64,000 nucleotides of DNA from Glandiceps talaboti (lineage: Eukaryota > Hemichordata > Enteropneusta > Spengelidae). How positions within the stretch are numbered: the stretch's first letter is position 1; every line of letters begins with the position of its first letter. The translations under genes and the position numbers were made by a program. The DNA is taken from positions 6,797,001 to 6,861,000 of the forward strand of contig NC_135556.1 in assembly GCF_964340395.1 (NCBI RefSeq). Reading direction: 5' to 3'. The notes under the pieces were generated by a model. The model was not told where the DNA came from and ran no database searches. It saw only the letters and a list, made by a program, of their open reading frames with translations. Below, piece by piece: positions 36,005 to 49,771 of the stretch.

Positions 36005-36290
36005 GTGATGTTGACCTTAGTCCTAAGGTTGTCAGTTGTGCGCTCATCTAGTCTTTGGGAATTCTGGCCTTCAGTTCAGCCAATTTAAATCAAAACACGA
36101 CAGAAGTATTGATTTGATACAAACACAAACTAATTGTGGTGGTAATAGTGGGAAATAACAAATACCTTTAAAAACTATCAATGTGATGGGATCTTATACT
36201 ACAGAAAAATTCACTGTTCTAGTCGGATTTGAACCCAGACTACTAATCTTTAGCGCTAACAACTTCGCCACAGGAGGCAGCAAATGTTTA
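36005..36290 (-). mobile_element. tRNA-derived SINE, family 2 (reverse copy)
   Basis: On the complement: TGGCGAAGTTGTTAGCGC and a B box GGGTTCAAATCC, then a body with AAAGGTATTTGTTATTTCCC and a tail CTGAAGGCCAGAATTCCC followed by AAAGACTAGATGAG. The order is the same as in the copy at 27235-27485. Confidence 0.7.
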
Positions 36291-36299
36291 AAATGTTTT

Positions 36300-37430
36300 T
36301 TCATCGGAATGTTTCCAAAGCGGAAGGGTCATATTTTAGCGAAGGAATTGAAAGTGGGTCACTTTTTTTTCTTTTTAGGGTGAGGTTTTTTTTGTTTTGT
36401 TTCTCATCTCCAATGGAATAGTCAGGCGGGTCGGGCGGGCGAAATAAAAAAGGGGGGGGGGCAAGAAAAACAAATGTATTTTTTCAGTTCTATTCTCTGT
36501 CCTTTCTGTCCTGTTAGTCTCTATACAACTTCATTTCTCTTCTCTTTATTGAATTCCTTGTTACAAGTCTCTTTCCTTCATTTTAGCAAGGTTGACAAGT
36601 CTGTAGAACAACTTTGTAAGAAGATGATTAAATGCTTATCATCCTGATGGGTGTATATCTGTAGCCATGAACTATTGTGTGATTTTATCAGGAGTACTAA
36701 TACATTCGTCCTATTAATCAAAGTGGCATTGCCATCGCTAACAATGTTTTCAAGTTATCCAATTTGAACTTTAGTATGTAACTTTTTGAAACACTTACGT
36801 GATTGTCATCAGTGTGCTAGATGAATTTTCATTTATATAAACCATTACTTCTATGAAACATTTTTCTTCAGTGTGAACTTGTCAAAATAATCCACCAGAT
36901 AACATGTAAACATTTCTAGAACTCAGAACCCCTTTGGGATTTACTGTTTAAAAGTAATTAAAAGTAATAATGTAAACATCGGAATGTCTTCAAAGGTCAT
37001 GCATGTCATGGGTCATGAAACGCTATGGAGTCGGTCATTTCCCTGATAATACAACTAATTTAAAGCTAAAAACTGGTCAAGGAATTAGGAATGCAGTATG
37101 ACTTTTACCAATTTTAAGCATAATTTTGAAAATGATGGAAATATTCTGAGCTATTATTACATTGCAGCAAAATGTACCGCGTGACAGTATTAATTTTGAG
37201 CCCTGTCCCTCATCAAACCTCAACGGCTTCTGCCATGATGAAAGACACATGCTGCTCTGACGTAACAAAGGGGTTGGTGGGTGGGTGGGTGACTCGAGAG
37301 GGGGGGGGGGGGTTAGACGGCGGTGTTCTGCCAAGGTTTCCAACAAGTGGGGACACAGGCCCCTTGGTTCCAAAACGTGGTGTCATTTGACAGGGAGTGG
37401 GGTCAATTATAATTGTCTATGAAATATTCA
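36300..37430. other. Noncoding spacer with G-rich tracts
   Basis: G runs lie near 36453-36462 and 37301-37312 (with GGGTGGGTGGGTG at 37279). Open frames at 37077-37390 show no recognised protein. Confidence 0.5.
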
Positions 37431-37440
37431 TATAAATTAT

Positions 37441-37473
37441 CTCAGACCACTATAGAGATACTGTGGTCTGAGA
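37441..37473. repeat. CTCAGACCAC hairpin
   Basis: CTCAGACCAC ... GTGGTCTGAG with a short AT-rich centre. The ends match the palindrome at 29622-29646, so this is a small dispersed inverted-repeat family. Confidence 0.65.
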
Positions 37474-37608
37474 TATTCCATTACGTATAGACCATTACCT
37501 AACTACATTAAAAAATTCTAACAGTTCCCAGTAAGCTATTTTTTTAAAATGGTGTACTACACATTACACCTTAGAAAAAGAAGGCAATTAAGATTATGTA
37601 ATTTTAAG

Positions 37609-39600
<1,992 letters not shown>

Positions 39601-39610
39601 TCACCTTCTC

Positions 39611-39757
39611 ACAGTCACTTGTGAACTAATTCCACAACGGTATTTTTTGAATATGGTAAATACATATAATAACGTCATTATTTTGTATTAATGATCATCC
39701 TAGACTAGAATATCACCATCCTGGAAAGGAATATTATATTAGTTCACAAGTGACCGT
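39611..39757. mobile_element. MITE (TCACTTGTG family), copy 2
   Basis: TIR GTCACTTGTGAACTAAT (from 39614) and exact complement ATTAGTTCACAAGTGAC (to 39754). The inner blocks AATAACGTCATTATTTTGTA and ATCATCCTAGACTAGA match the right half of 32268-32485. It abuts the left end of the giant foldback element. Confidence 0.88.
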
Positions 39758-40017
39758 GTGTGCGCCTTCTAGATCGTTCGACTGCATTGCAAGCAGAACA
39801 ATCGTTCGACGTTCAAGAAAAGCATACATTAAAGGGCGATTCAAGTTTTCATATGCGGCCCAAAATGAACCACTGTTTTCAATGCCTACGCTACACGACC
39901 GGTCGTACGACCAAATTTCGGTCGTGGATGTTTAGTATCATATAATACACAGGGCTATAGTAATAAATACCCGGATGTTCGTTTGACCTCGGACAATAAA
40001 CAATAAATTTATTCTAT

Positions 40018-41170
40018 CTTCTCCACGACCGGTCGTATGTTGTTCGTGGTATGTATTTTATCACTGTCTTTTCTCCACGACCGGTCGTATGGTCGTGGCA
40101 TGTATTTTTTCCAATGAATTTTCTCCACGACCGGTCGTATGGTCGTGGCATGTATTTTTTCCAATGAATTTTCTCCACGACCGGTCGTATGGTCGTGGCA
40201 TGTACTTTTTCCAATGAATTTTCTCCACGACCGGTCGTATGGTCGTGGCATGTATTTTTTCCAATGAATTTTCTCCACGACCTGTCGTATGGTCGTGGCA
40301 TGTATTTTTTCACCATCTTTTCTCCACGACCGGTCGTATGGTCGTGGCATGTGTTTTTTCACCATCTTTTCTCCACGACCGGTCGTATGGTCGTGGCATG
40401 TATTTTTTCACCATCTTTTCTCCACGACCGGTCGTATGGTCGTGGCATGTATTTTTTCACCATCTTTTCTCCACGACCGGTCGTATGGTCGTGGCATGTG
40501 TTTTTTCACCATCTTTTCTCCACGACCGGTCGTATGGTCGTGGCATGTATTTTTTCCAATGACTTTTCTCCACGACCGGTCGTATGGTCGTGGCATGTGT
40601 TTTTTCACCATCTTTTCTCCACGACCGGTCGTATGGTCGTGGCATGTATTTTTTCCAATGACTTTTCTCCACGACCGGTCGTATGGTCGTGGCATGTGTT
40701 TTTTCACCATCTTTTCTCCACGACCGGTCGTATGGTCGTGGCATGTATTTTTTCCAATGACTTTTCTCCACGACCGGTCGTATGGTCGTGGCATGTGTTT
40801 TTTCACCATCTTTTCTCCACGACCGGTCGTATGGTCGTGGCATGTGTTTTTTCACCATCTTTTCTCCACGACCGGTCGTATGGTCGTGGCATGTATTTTT
40901 TCCAATGACTTTTCTCCACGACCGGTCGTATGGTCGTGGCATGTGTTTTTTCACCATCTTTTCTCCACGACCGGTCGTATGGTCGTGGCATGTATTTTTT
41001 CACTGTCTTTTCTCCACGACCGGTCGTATGGTCGTGGTATGTATTTTTTCCAATGAGTTTTCTCTACGACCGGTCGTATGGTCGTGGCATGTATTTTTTC
41101 ACTGTCTTTTCTCCACGACCGGTCGTATGGTCGTGGTATGTATTTCTTTACTGTCTTTTTTCCACGACCA
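40018..41170 (+). repeat. Left satellite array, 50-bp unit (about 23 copies)
   Basis: The unit is TCTCCACGACCGGTCGTATG, then GTCGTGGCATGTATTTTTTC, plus about 10 nt that come in two main spacer types (ACCATCTTT or CAATGACTT/CAATGAATT). Each unit has three ACGACC/GGTCGT half-sites; the first two form the perfect 12-bp palindrome ACGACCGGTCGT, and CCACGACC and GGTCGTGG bracket the core. Long frames across the array reflect the absence of stops in the repeat, not a gene. Confidence 0.97.
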
Positions 41171-41399
41171 TGGGACAGTGATGAAGAAATATTTTTGCAC
41201 TCTTTCCCCCACGACCTTTGTACGATCGTAGCCCCCATTTTTAAATACCATTTTTGAATACGTGATGTGGTTTTTCACGATTCCTTTTAATATGCAAATA
41301 TTTGTGTATCTTAAAATGTTAATTTGCCTTTGATCTAATTTATATTTTTGATTCTGTATACGTCCACGATGAGATGACATGACGCTTCTAAAATGTTAA

Positions 41400-43725
41400 G
41401 TATACTGCAGCAAGGTGCGGTATTGTGTATTAGCCAGTTTAGAAAGTTTAGCTAGAAGTTTAGATAGATAAATTAGAAGTGTCTAAATCTAAATCTAAAG
41501 TTTTTAAGTTAGAAATTAGAAAGCTAAGTTAACCATTATGATCTTACTCTAAATCTAAAACTTTATAAACTATCCACTATATATACGATCTAAATATCGT
41601 TCTACAGACGATCTAAATATCGTTATCTAAACTTGATAAACCATCCACTATTTAAACGATCTAAATATCGTTCTACATTTTATATTTATACCATACAAAT
41701 ATCGTTATCTAAACTTTTATAAAGTATCCACTATTTATACGATCTGAATATCGCTCTTCATTTTATATTTAGACGATCTAAATATCGTTCTACATTTTAC
41801 ATTTAGACGATCTAAATGTCGTTCTACATTTTATATTTAGACGATCTAAATATCGTTATCTAAACTTTTATAAAGTATCCACTATTTATACGATCTAAAT
41901 ATCGCTCTACATTTTACATTCAGAGGATCTAAACATCGTTCTACATTTTATATTTAGACGATCTAAATATCGTTATCTAAACTTTATAAACTATCGACTA
42001 TTTATACGATCTAAATATCGCTCTACATTTTATATTTAGACAATCTAAATATCGTTATCTGAACTTGATAAACTATCCACTATTTAAACGATCTAAACAT
42101 CGTTCTACATTTTATATTTAGACGATCTAAATATCGTTATCTAAACTTTTATAAAGTATCCACTATTTATACGATCTAATATCGCTCTACATTTTACATT
42201 TAGACGATCTAAATATCGTTATCTAAACTTTATAAACTATCGACTATTTATACGATCTGAATATCGCTCTACATTTTATATTTAGACGATCTAAATATCG
42301 CTCTACATTTTACATTTAGACGATCTAAATATCGTTATCTAAACTTTATAAACTATCGACTATTTATACGATCTAAATATCGCTCTACATTTTATATTTA
42401 GACGATCTAAATATCGCTCTACATTTTACATTTAGACGATCTAAATATCGTTATCTAAACTTTATAAACTATCGACTATTTATACGATCTGAATATCGCT
42501 CTACATTTTACATTTAGACGATCTAAATATCGTTATCTAAACTTTTATAAAGTATCCACTATTTATACGATCTAAATATCGCTCTACATTTTACATTTAG
42601 ACGATCTAAATATCGTTATCTAAACTTTATAAACTATCGACTATTTATACGATCTGAATATCGCTCTACATTTTATATTTAGACGATCTAAATATCGCTC
42701 TACATTTTATATTTAGACGATCTAAATATCGCTCTACATTTTACATTTAGACGATCTAAATATCGTTATCTAAACTTTTATAAAGTATCCACTATTTATA
42801 CGATCTAAATATCGCTCTACATTTTACATTTAGACGATCTAAACATCGTTCTATATTTTATATTTAGACGATCTGAATATCGTTATCTAAACTTTATAAA
42901 CTATCGACTATTTATACGATCTAAATATCGCTCTACATTTTATATTTAGACGATCTAAATATCGTTATCTAAACTTTTATAAAGTATACACTATTTATAC
43001 GATCTAAATATCGCTCTACATTTTACATTTAGACGATCTAAACATCGTTCTATATTTTATATTTAGACGATCTAAATATCGTTATCTAAACTTTATAAAC
43101 TATCGACTATTTAGACGATCTAAATATCGCTCTACATTTTATATTAGACGATCTAAATATCGTTATCTAAACTTTTATAAAGTATCCACTATTCATACGA
43201 TCTAAATATCGCTCTACATTTTACATTTAGACGATCTAAACATCGTTCTACATTTTATATTTAGACGATCTAAATATCGTTATCTAAACTTTTATAAAGT
43301 ATCCACTATTTATACGATCTGAATATCGCTCTACATTTTACATTTAGACGATCTAAATATCGTTATCTGAACTTGATAAACTATCCACTATTTAAACGAT
43401 CTAAACATCGTTCTACATTTTATATTTAGACGATCTAAATATCGTTATCTAAACTTTATAAACTATCGACTATTCATACGATCTGAATATCGCTCTACAT
43501 TTTACATTTAGACGATCTAAATATCGTTATCTAAACTTTATAAACTATCGACTATTTATACGATCTAAATATCGCTCTACATTTTATATTTAGACGATCT
43601 AAATATCGTTATCTGAACTTGATAAACTATCGACTATTTAAACGATCTAAATATCGTTCTACATTTTATACTAAACTTTATAAAGTACTAGTATCCACTA
43701 TTTAGACGATCTAAAAATATTGCTC
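41400..43725. repeat. Inner satellite with ACGAT...ATCGT motif
   Basis: From about 41570 two units alternate: a 34-bp one (ACGATCTAAATATCGCTC then TACATTTTATATTTAG) and a 48-bp one (ACGATCTAAATATCGTTATC, then TAAACTTTATAAACTATCGA and CTATTTAT), an 82-bp dimer with variants (CCACTATTTAT, GATCTGAATATCG). The shared core ACGAT-CTAAAT-ATCGT is an interrupted palindrome. The left flank 41400-41560 is a degenerate TTAGA/CTAAATC-rich lead-in. Confidence 0.95.
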
Positions 43726-46400
43726 ATTGTGTATTAATTTGCACAGTACACATTGACAGATCTGCAGGATGGCTTAGAGAACGTGTAACTGTTAGGGTTG
43801 TACCTGGATACATTAAATCTATGTGAAAACTCACGTTTTATTTTATTTCATATTATTTTACTTTTTATGTGCGTGTATGTGGAATGGGGGGAGGGGTTTA
43901 AATCGTCAAACAAAATATACCAGCGCTTGCCCAAATTTGTAGTACATACATACATTGCACTTGAATAAATAGTTTAGATATGAAATATGGAATGAAATAT
44001 GTTATCAGGATGTTTTTTTTTTAAATTATGAATTCATAGGATGGAAATTTGATGAAAAGGGTCTGTAGTACTAATACAAGTAAAGCTACTGTCGTAACAG
44101 CCACGCTGTTCTTAGGGCCAAATGCACGATTATAGTATTAATAATGAAACGACATATACCACATCGAGTACTATGTCATGGAAATGAACCAGCATTAACT
44201 TCCAATCCATGTTGTTATGTGTCGGACCACCGTATTTCTAAGATTGGTATCACCACGCCAAGCTGTTAAAGGTGCGTCAGGAAATTATCCTATTAGAACG
44301 TAAGTCCTTATTATGTTCCTAATACTCTTCTGATCTTCTGATCATGTGATTTGATACAAGCTTCCTAGACAAAGAAGACACCTTTAAAGCCGTATTGGTA
44401 ACCGACACTGGATACACGTTGGTGGAAGTACGTGGAAAAATTTAGCAGGGCTATCCCTGAAATCCAAATCACTACTACAAATATTATACGACGTAGACAA
44501 AGAGAATGAAATCTTTACATTTATTAGGATGTGATGAACCATACTGCAAATATAAATGTGAATCTGTAGGTTTAGTATTAACAGATGTAGCTATATCATG
44601 ACCATCAATCCTAAGAAAGATGACAAGGAAATTGATAGTTCAGAATATCATACATGTAAGTATACTGAATAGCAGGATTGAAGTTACACATTCCGCAAGT
44701 TTGAGTGAAGCTGCACCACCATTATCATCAATAAAGTGTTTATATATAAATCAGGTAAGATCCCTTTATACGAACTAAAAATAAGGTGTTCCTGATAAGA
44801 CATAAACGACGGAAAAAACTTTCGACATCACGTTTAACACAGAACTCGTTGATATGAGATTTAATCAGAATACATGTAACCCCCCTATTGAGAACACCCC
44901 TTTTATTTCGGCATCAAGATAGTAACCCTGTGTCCCGACCTAAATTCTGAACCTGTTTCGATTCGATTCGAATCCCTTAAATCGGTTCGAAACTACCTGG
45001 GGGGGGGGGGGGGGTCGATTCGGTTCAAAGTAAATCGGTTCGGAACAGGTTTAACTTGTCGTAGTTAGGACAGGAAAAACCGACTTAAAACCGAATCGAA
45101 CTTGAACTTGAATCGGTTCAATGTCCATTACCCACAGCTGCGAACTTGAATCTTGACCTCCAGGTTAAATTTTGCAAGTTACATGCTTTGTAGGCCGACA
45201 CCTTCGTTTTGGAACACAACTGGAGTACGTGAAGTATTATCCAGCACAAGATGGCATCGCCTGAATGGAATGTTCAGCAATAAATGAGTGACAAAAACAA
45301 CCATGTGATTGCTATAAAAACCTTATTTTATTATGGATTCATCAACACCTAAAAAGAAGTCTTTTTGCCGAATTTCTCAAATTGATAGAGACTTCCTTTG
45401 GCGGTAGTTGTCACGACCAGAAATGATCGTGTAGTATTCGACGAACTGGAATCGGCCCGGGCTCGGACTTTCTACTTGTTACATTACTAAAATTATTTAC
45501 ATGAACATGTACCTAAAATTTCTCGGATTTATACGTAACATTTTTTTGAATCCAAAGTCGACACGGGTTCGCTCTTGGGACACATCGAACAGCAGAGAGA
45601 TAAACAACACTGTGTGTACGACATGTCATGTGACTCTTGTATGGTCGTCACCCTAATTGATTTTAACAGAATTTATGTGGAAAAGGAGTTGTCAAAAAGG
45701 TTCAAAGCTAGGCCGTGCTGCATGTCATGTTGGGGGTGGGCCCGACATATCGTGAAACTTACACGAACGACAATCCGGAAATTACCGGTGCGATGTCACG
45801 CATTTGAGGTCAACTCAGGTCTCGACGACAGCCTGTGTCCATTTATTGAGGTGAAAACAAAAAGACCGATCGTCAAAATTAATTATTCAGCAATGGTTTT
45901 AGTTTTTTTGGAGAGATTTGTACATTTTTTCACGTGATATTTGAAACACGTGAAAGCAGTCAAGGTCATTGTGCAGTGCCTGTTTTAAGTAACTGAGTGT
46001 CGATATGCGGAAACGGGCGAATGAAACCACAGAAACAGCGTGAAGACTCTATAGAAAGCACGAAGACTGGTAAATACAATTTCCCGTTGAAAGAATGTTT
46101 TGCAGAGTTAATAAAACGCTTTAAACTTTGAATGAATTTTGCTAGTTTAGTTTGCATACCAATGACGATGTAAATGGTGCATGAAATAGTAAGCGTTGCA
46201 ATAGGACAAATCGTTCATGTTCCCATTTCCTCTTGCGAACTAAAACAAATGAATTACGTTTCTTATAGTAAGAGGTGGCGAAGGTGTTGGCAAAGGTGTA
46301 CAAGTATCGATCAAAGTCCGTATACACTTGTCAGCTATTCTCGATCATCCTAAACTTCAATCATACTTATGACTTATGTAAAATTAGGGCCAATATTACG
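43726..46400. other. Unique interior of the giant element
   Basis: The longest frame (45575-45937, + strand, 120 residues, Cys-rich near its start) resembles no family I know and has no splice or codon-usage support. Minus frames at 45966-46327 are equally unconvincing. No RT, DDE, integrase or helicase motif was seen. Confidence 0.45.
44948..45125. repeat. Inverted repeat with G16 loop
   Basis: AACCTGTTTCGATTCGATTC (44951) and its diverged complement TAAATCGGTTCGGAACAGGT (to about 45050) flank a run of about 16 G. A further partial copy (CCGAATCGAACTTGAACTTG, AATCGGTTCAATG) follows to about 45123. This looks like a small palindromic element nested in the giant one. Confidence 0.6.
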
Positions 46401-46421
46401 TCGCTTGGCCCAAAATGGATG

Positions 46422-48716
46422 CCACGACCATACGACCGGTCGTGGAGAAAAGTCATTGGAAAAAATACATGCCACGACCATACGACCGGTCGTGGAGAAA
46501 AGACGGTGAAATAATACATGCCACGACCATACGACCGGTCGTGGAGAAAAGATGGTGAAAAAACACATGCCACGACCATACGACCGGTCGTGGAGAAAAG
46601 TCATTGGAAAAAATACATGCCACGACCATACGACCGGTCGTGGAGAAAAGATGGTGAAAAAACACATGCCACGACCATAGATCGGTCGTGGAGAAAATTC
46701 ATTGGAAAAAATACATGCCACGACCATACGACCGGTCGTGGAGAAAAGATGGCGAAAAAATACATGCCACGACCATACGACCGGTCGTGGAGAAAAGTCA
46801 TTGGAAAAAATACATGCCACGACCATACGACCGGTCGTGGAGAAAAGATGGTGAAAAAACACATGCCACGACCATACGACCGGTCGTGGAGAAAAGTCAT
46901 TGGAAAAAATACATGCCACGACCATACGACCGGTCGTGGAGAAAAGATGGTGAAAAAACACATGCCACGACCATACGACTGGTCGTGGAGAAAAGTCATT
47001 GGAAAAAATACATGCCACGACCATACGACCGGTCGTGGAGAAAAGTCATTGGAAAAAATACATGCCACGACCATACGACCGGTCGTGGAGAAAAGATGGT
47101 GAAAAAATACATGCCACGACCATACGACCGGTCGTGGAGAAAAGTCATTGGAAAAAATACATGCCACGACCATACGACCGGTCGTGGGGAAACCAAAGGG
47201 AAAATAAATACTTGCCACGACCATACGACCGGTCGTGGAGAAAACACAGGGAAAATAAATACTTGCCACGACCATACGACCGGTCGTGGAGAAAAGTCAT
47301 TGGAAAAAATACATGCCACGACCATACGACCGGTCGTGGAGAAAAGATGGTGAAAAAACACATGCCACGACCATACGACCGGTCGTGGAGAAAAGTCATT
47401 GGAAAAAATACACGCCACGACCATACGACCGGTCGTGGAGAGATGGTGGAAAAATACATGCCACGACCATACGACCGGTCGTGGAGAAAAGATGGTGAAA
47501 AAACACATGCCACGACCATACGACCGGTCGTGGAGAAAAGATCGTGAAAAAATACATGCCACGACCATACGACCAGTCGTGGAGAAAAGTCATTGGAAAA
47601 AATACATGCCACGACCATACGACCGGTCGTGGAGAAAAGTCATTGGAAAAAATACTTGCCACGACCATACGACCGGTCGTGGAGAAAAGATGGTGAAAAA
47701 ATACATGCCACGACCATACGACCGGTCGTGGAGAAAAGTCATTGGAAAAAATACACGCCACGACCATACGACCGGTCGTGGAGAGATGGTGGAAAAATAC
47801 ATGCCACGACCATACGACCGGTCGTGGAGAAAAGATGGTGAAAAAACACATGCCACGACCATACGACCGGTCGTGGAGAAAAGATCGTGAAAAAATACAT
47901 GCCACGACCATACGACCAGTCGTGGAGAAAAGTCATTGGAAAAAATACATGCCACGACCATACGACCGGTCGTGGAGAAAAGTCATTGGAAAAAATACTT
48001 GCCACGACCATACGACCGGTCGTGGAGAAAAGATGGTGAAAAAATACATGCCACGACCATACGACCGGTCGTGGAGAAAATTCATTGGAAAAAATACATG
48101 CCACGACCATACGACCAGTCGTGGAGAAAAGATAGTGAAAAAAATATTTCTCACGACCATACGACCGGGGAGAAAAGTTATTGGAAAAAATACTTGCCAC
48201 GACCATACGACCGGTCGTGGAGAAAAGATGGTGAAAAAATACATGCCACGACCATACGACCGGTCGTGGAGAAAAGTCATTGGAAAAAATACATGCCACG
48301 ACCATACGACCGGTCGTGGGGAAACCAAAGGGAAAATAAATACTTGCCACGACCATACGACCGGTCGTGGAGAAAACACAGGGAAAATAAATACTTGCCA
48401 CGACCATACGACCGGTCGTGGAGAAAAGTCATTGGAAAAAATACATGCCACGACTATACGACAGGTCGTGGAGAAAAGTCATTGGAAAAAATACATGCCA
48501 CGACCATACGACCGGTCGTGGAGAAAAGTCATTGGAAAAAATACATGCCACGACCATACGACCGGTCGTGGAGAAAAGTCATTGGAAAAAATACATGCCA
48601 CGACCATACGACCGGTCGTGGAGAAAAGACAGTGAAAAAAAATATTTGTCACGACCATACGACCGGGGAGAAAAGTTATTGGAAAAAATACTTGCCACGA
48701 CCATACGACCGGTCAA
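46422..48716 (-). repeat. Right satellite array, 50-bp unit (about 46 copies), inverted
   Basis: This is the reverse complement of the left array: GCCACGACCATACGACCGGT, then CGTGGAGAAAAG plus a spacer. Spacer types GATGGTGAAAAAAC/AT and TCATTGGAAAAAAT often alternate, giving a ~100-bp higher-order period. A 343-bp block starting near 47399 is repeated from 47742, and a rare variant (GGGAAACCAAAGGGAAAATA) occurs at about 47187 and again at about 48319, which shows segmental amplification. Two degenerate units with ATATTTCTCAC/ATATTTGTCAC and a truncated palindrome (ACCGGGGAG) lie near 48143-48175 and 48632-48670. Confidence 0.97.
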
Positions 48717-48744
48717 AAAATATTACTGAAATTTAGGACTGATG

Positions 48745-48950
48745 TTCTTATCAAGATAGAGTATAAATCTAGTCTCAGATTCAGATTCATGTTCACATAT
48801 TGAAGATACTTATGAGACAGACTCTTCTAATATATTGAGCCCCAGTTCCAGCCTCATAATTAGGAGATTTGATTCATAATCATATGTTCTTCCAATGTGA
48901 ATCTGATTTTTAGTCTGGTCTTAGATTCATACTCATGGTAACTCCTGATA
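48745..48950. repeat. Nested inverted repeat next to the right array
   Basis: GTATAAATCTAGTCTCAGAT, then TCAGATTCATGTTCAC (about 48761-48797) is mirrored imperfectly by GTGAATCTGATTTTTAGTCT, then GGTCTTAGATTCATAC (about 48897-48932). It is absent from the corresponding place beside the left array, so it may be a later insertion. Confidence 0.5.
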
Positions 48951-49149
48951 AGTAACATGAGTAAAGAAGACGACCTATGTCCAAGATCATTCGAACATCC
49001 GGGTATTTCTTACTGTAGCCCCTATTACTCGTATTAGTATATGCTACTATTATCCACGACCAAAATTTGGTCGTACGACCGGTCGTGTGGTATAGGCATT
49101 GAAAACAGTGGTTCATTTTGGGCCGGGTATGAAGTTTTCGCTAGTGGTT

Positions 49150-49770
49150 TGGACCACCCAGACTACGCCAGACGTATATGTGCATACGGCCAAGGAGGGC
49201 GGTGGAAAGGGGCGATCGCGAAACTTACACAAACCATGCAGTCGACAGTCGTCAAGCTAGTTCGATTTCTCTGGCTTGATTTCGTGATATTGATTACGCC
49301 CTCAAGCTCTACACACCCTCACCTTTGCCCTCTACCCTCACAGAAGTGCTGAAACTTCAAGTTACCTGTTCGTCAGTACTAAATGTTCGTCTTCATATCT
49401 AAAATCGGCCATAAATTTCAGAAAATGATAAAATGAAGTATTTAATTTAATTAATCACATATAACTATTATTAAAATAAACAATAATCTTACAATTTGAA
49501 GAATAAATATATTTGACGAAAATACAGGTTACAACTACCTGACTATGTTCAGTGCCAGGATTCACCAGTGAGAAGCCTCCACGTTGTTTGGTGACCCGAC
49601 GATTTCAGTCAGGTGCCGGTTCCAGAATTTCATGTTCGAGCATCGACTCAAGGTAAGCGTGAGCTGATTGCAAGGTAACTGCGTGTGCTAGTAGTTTTAT
49701 TTAATTGAGTACCATTATGATTATCTACCATTTCGTAAATTGTCCAATTGTTTTATAAATTTTTCCTACG
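49150..49770. other. Spacer right of the giant element
   Basis: No recognised protein. CATCGACTCAAGGTAAGCG near 49642-49660 looks like an exon end plus donor and could be a distant 5' UTR exon of calnexin; this is speculative. Confidence 0.3.
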
Positions 49771-49771
49771 G

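Larger units (their letters stand above)
39830..49145. mobile_element. Giant foldback element with satellite-filled inverted arms
   Basis: The outer ends are inverted: GGCCCAAAATGAACCACTG, then TTTTCAATGCCTA, CACGACCGGTCGTACGACCA and ACCCGGATGTTCG (39858-39984) are mirrored at 49125-48990. Each arm continues into a tandem array of a 50-bp unit, in opposite orientation (left 40018-41170, right 46422-48716). Between the arrays lie a second satellite (41570-43725) and about 2.7 kb of unique DNA. No transposase, integrase or polymerase domain is recognisable, so it is either non-autonomous or encodes something I cannot identify. Known analogues of the architecture are Drosophila FB and sea urchin TU foldback elements, whose inverted arms consist of short tandem repeats. 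The exact ends and the target-site duplication are not resolved. Confidence 0.8.

Noticed and set aside
40018-41231. Long open frames on both strands (up to about 255 residues) across the left 50-bp satellite
   Set aside because: They consist only of a 50-residue-period repeat, are open in several overlapping frames at once, and have no splice or start context; they are by-products of a stop-free satellite unit.
45575-45937. A 120-residue frame in the interior of the giant foldback element as a possible transposase
   Set aside because: No DDE, HTH, zinc-knuckle or other recognisable pattern; too short and unsupported.
40018-48716. CRISPR-like arrays of regularly spaced palindromic repeats
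   Set aside because: Spacers are not unique but come in two or three recurrent types, there are no cas genes, and the context is eukaryotic with introns.
46374-48736. Long repetitive frames (up to 297 residues) across the right satellite array
   Set aside because: Same reason: frames on both strands are simply the translated repeat.
49640-49665. CATCGACTCAAG followed by GTAAGC as a 5' UTR exon of calnexin
   Set aside because: A donor-like site alone is weak evidence; no transcript information links it to the acceptor-like CCATAG near 52702-52707.
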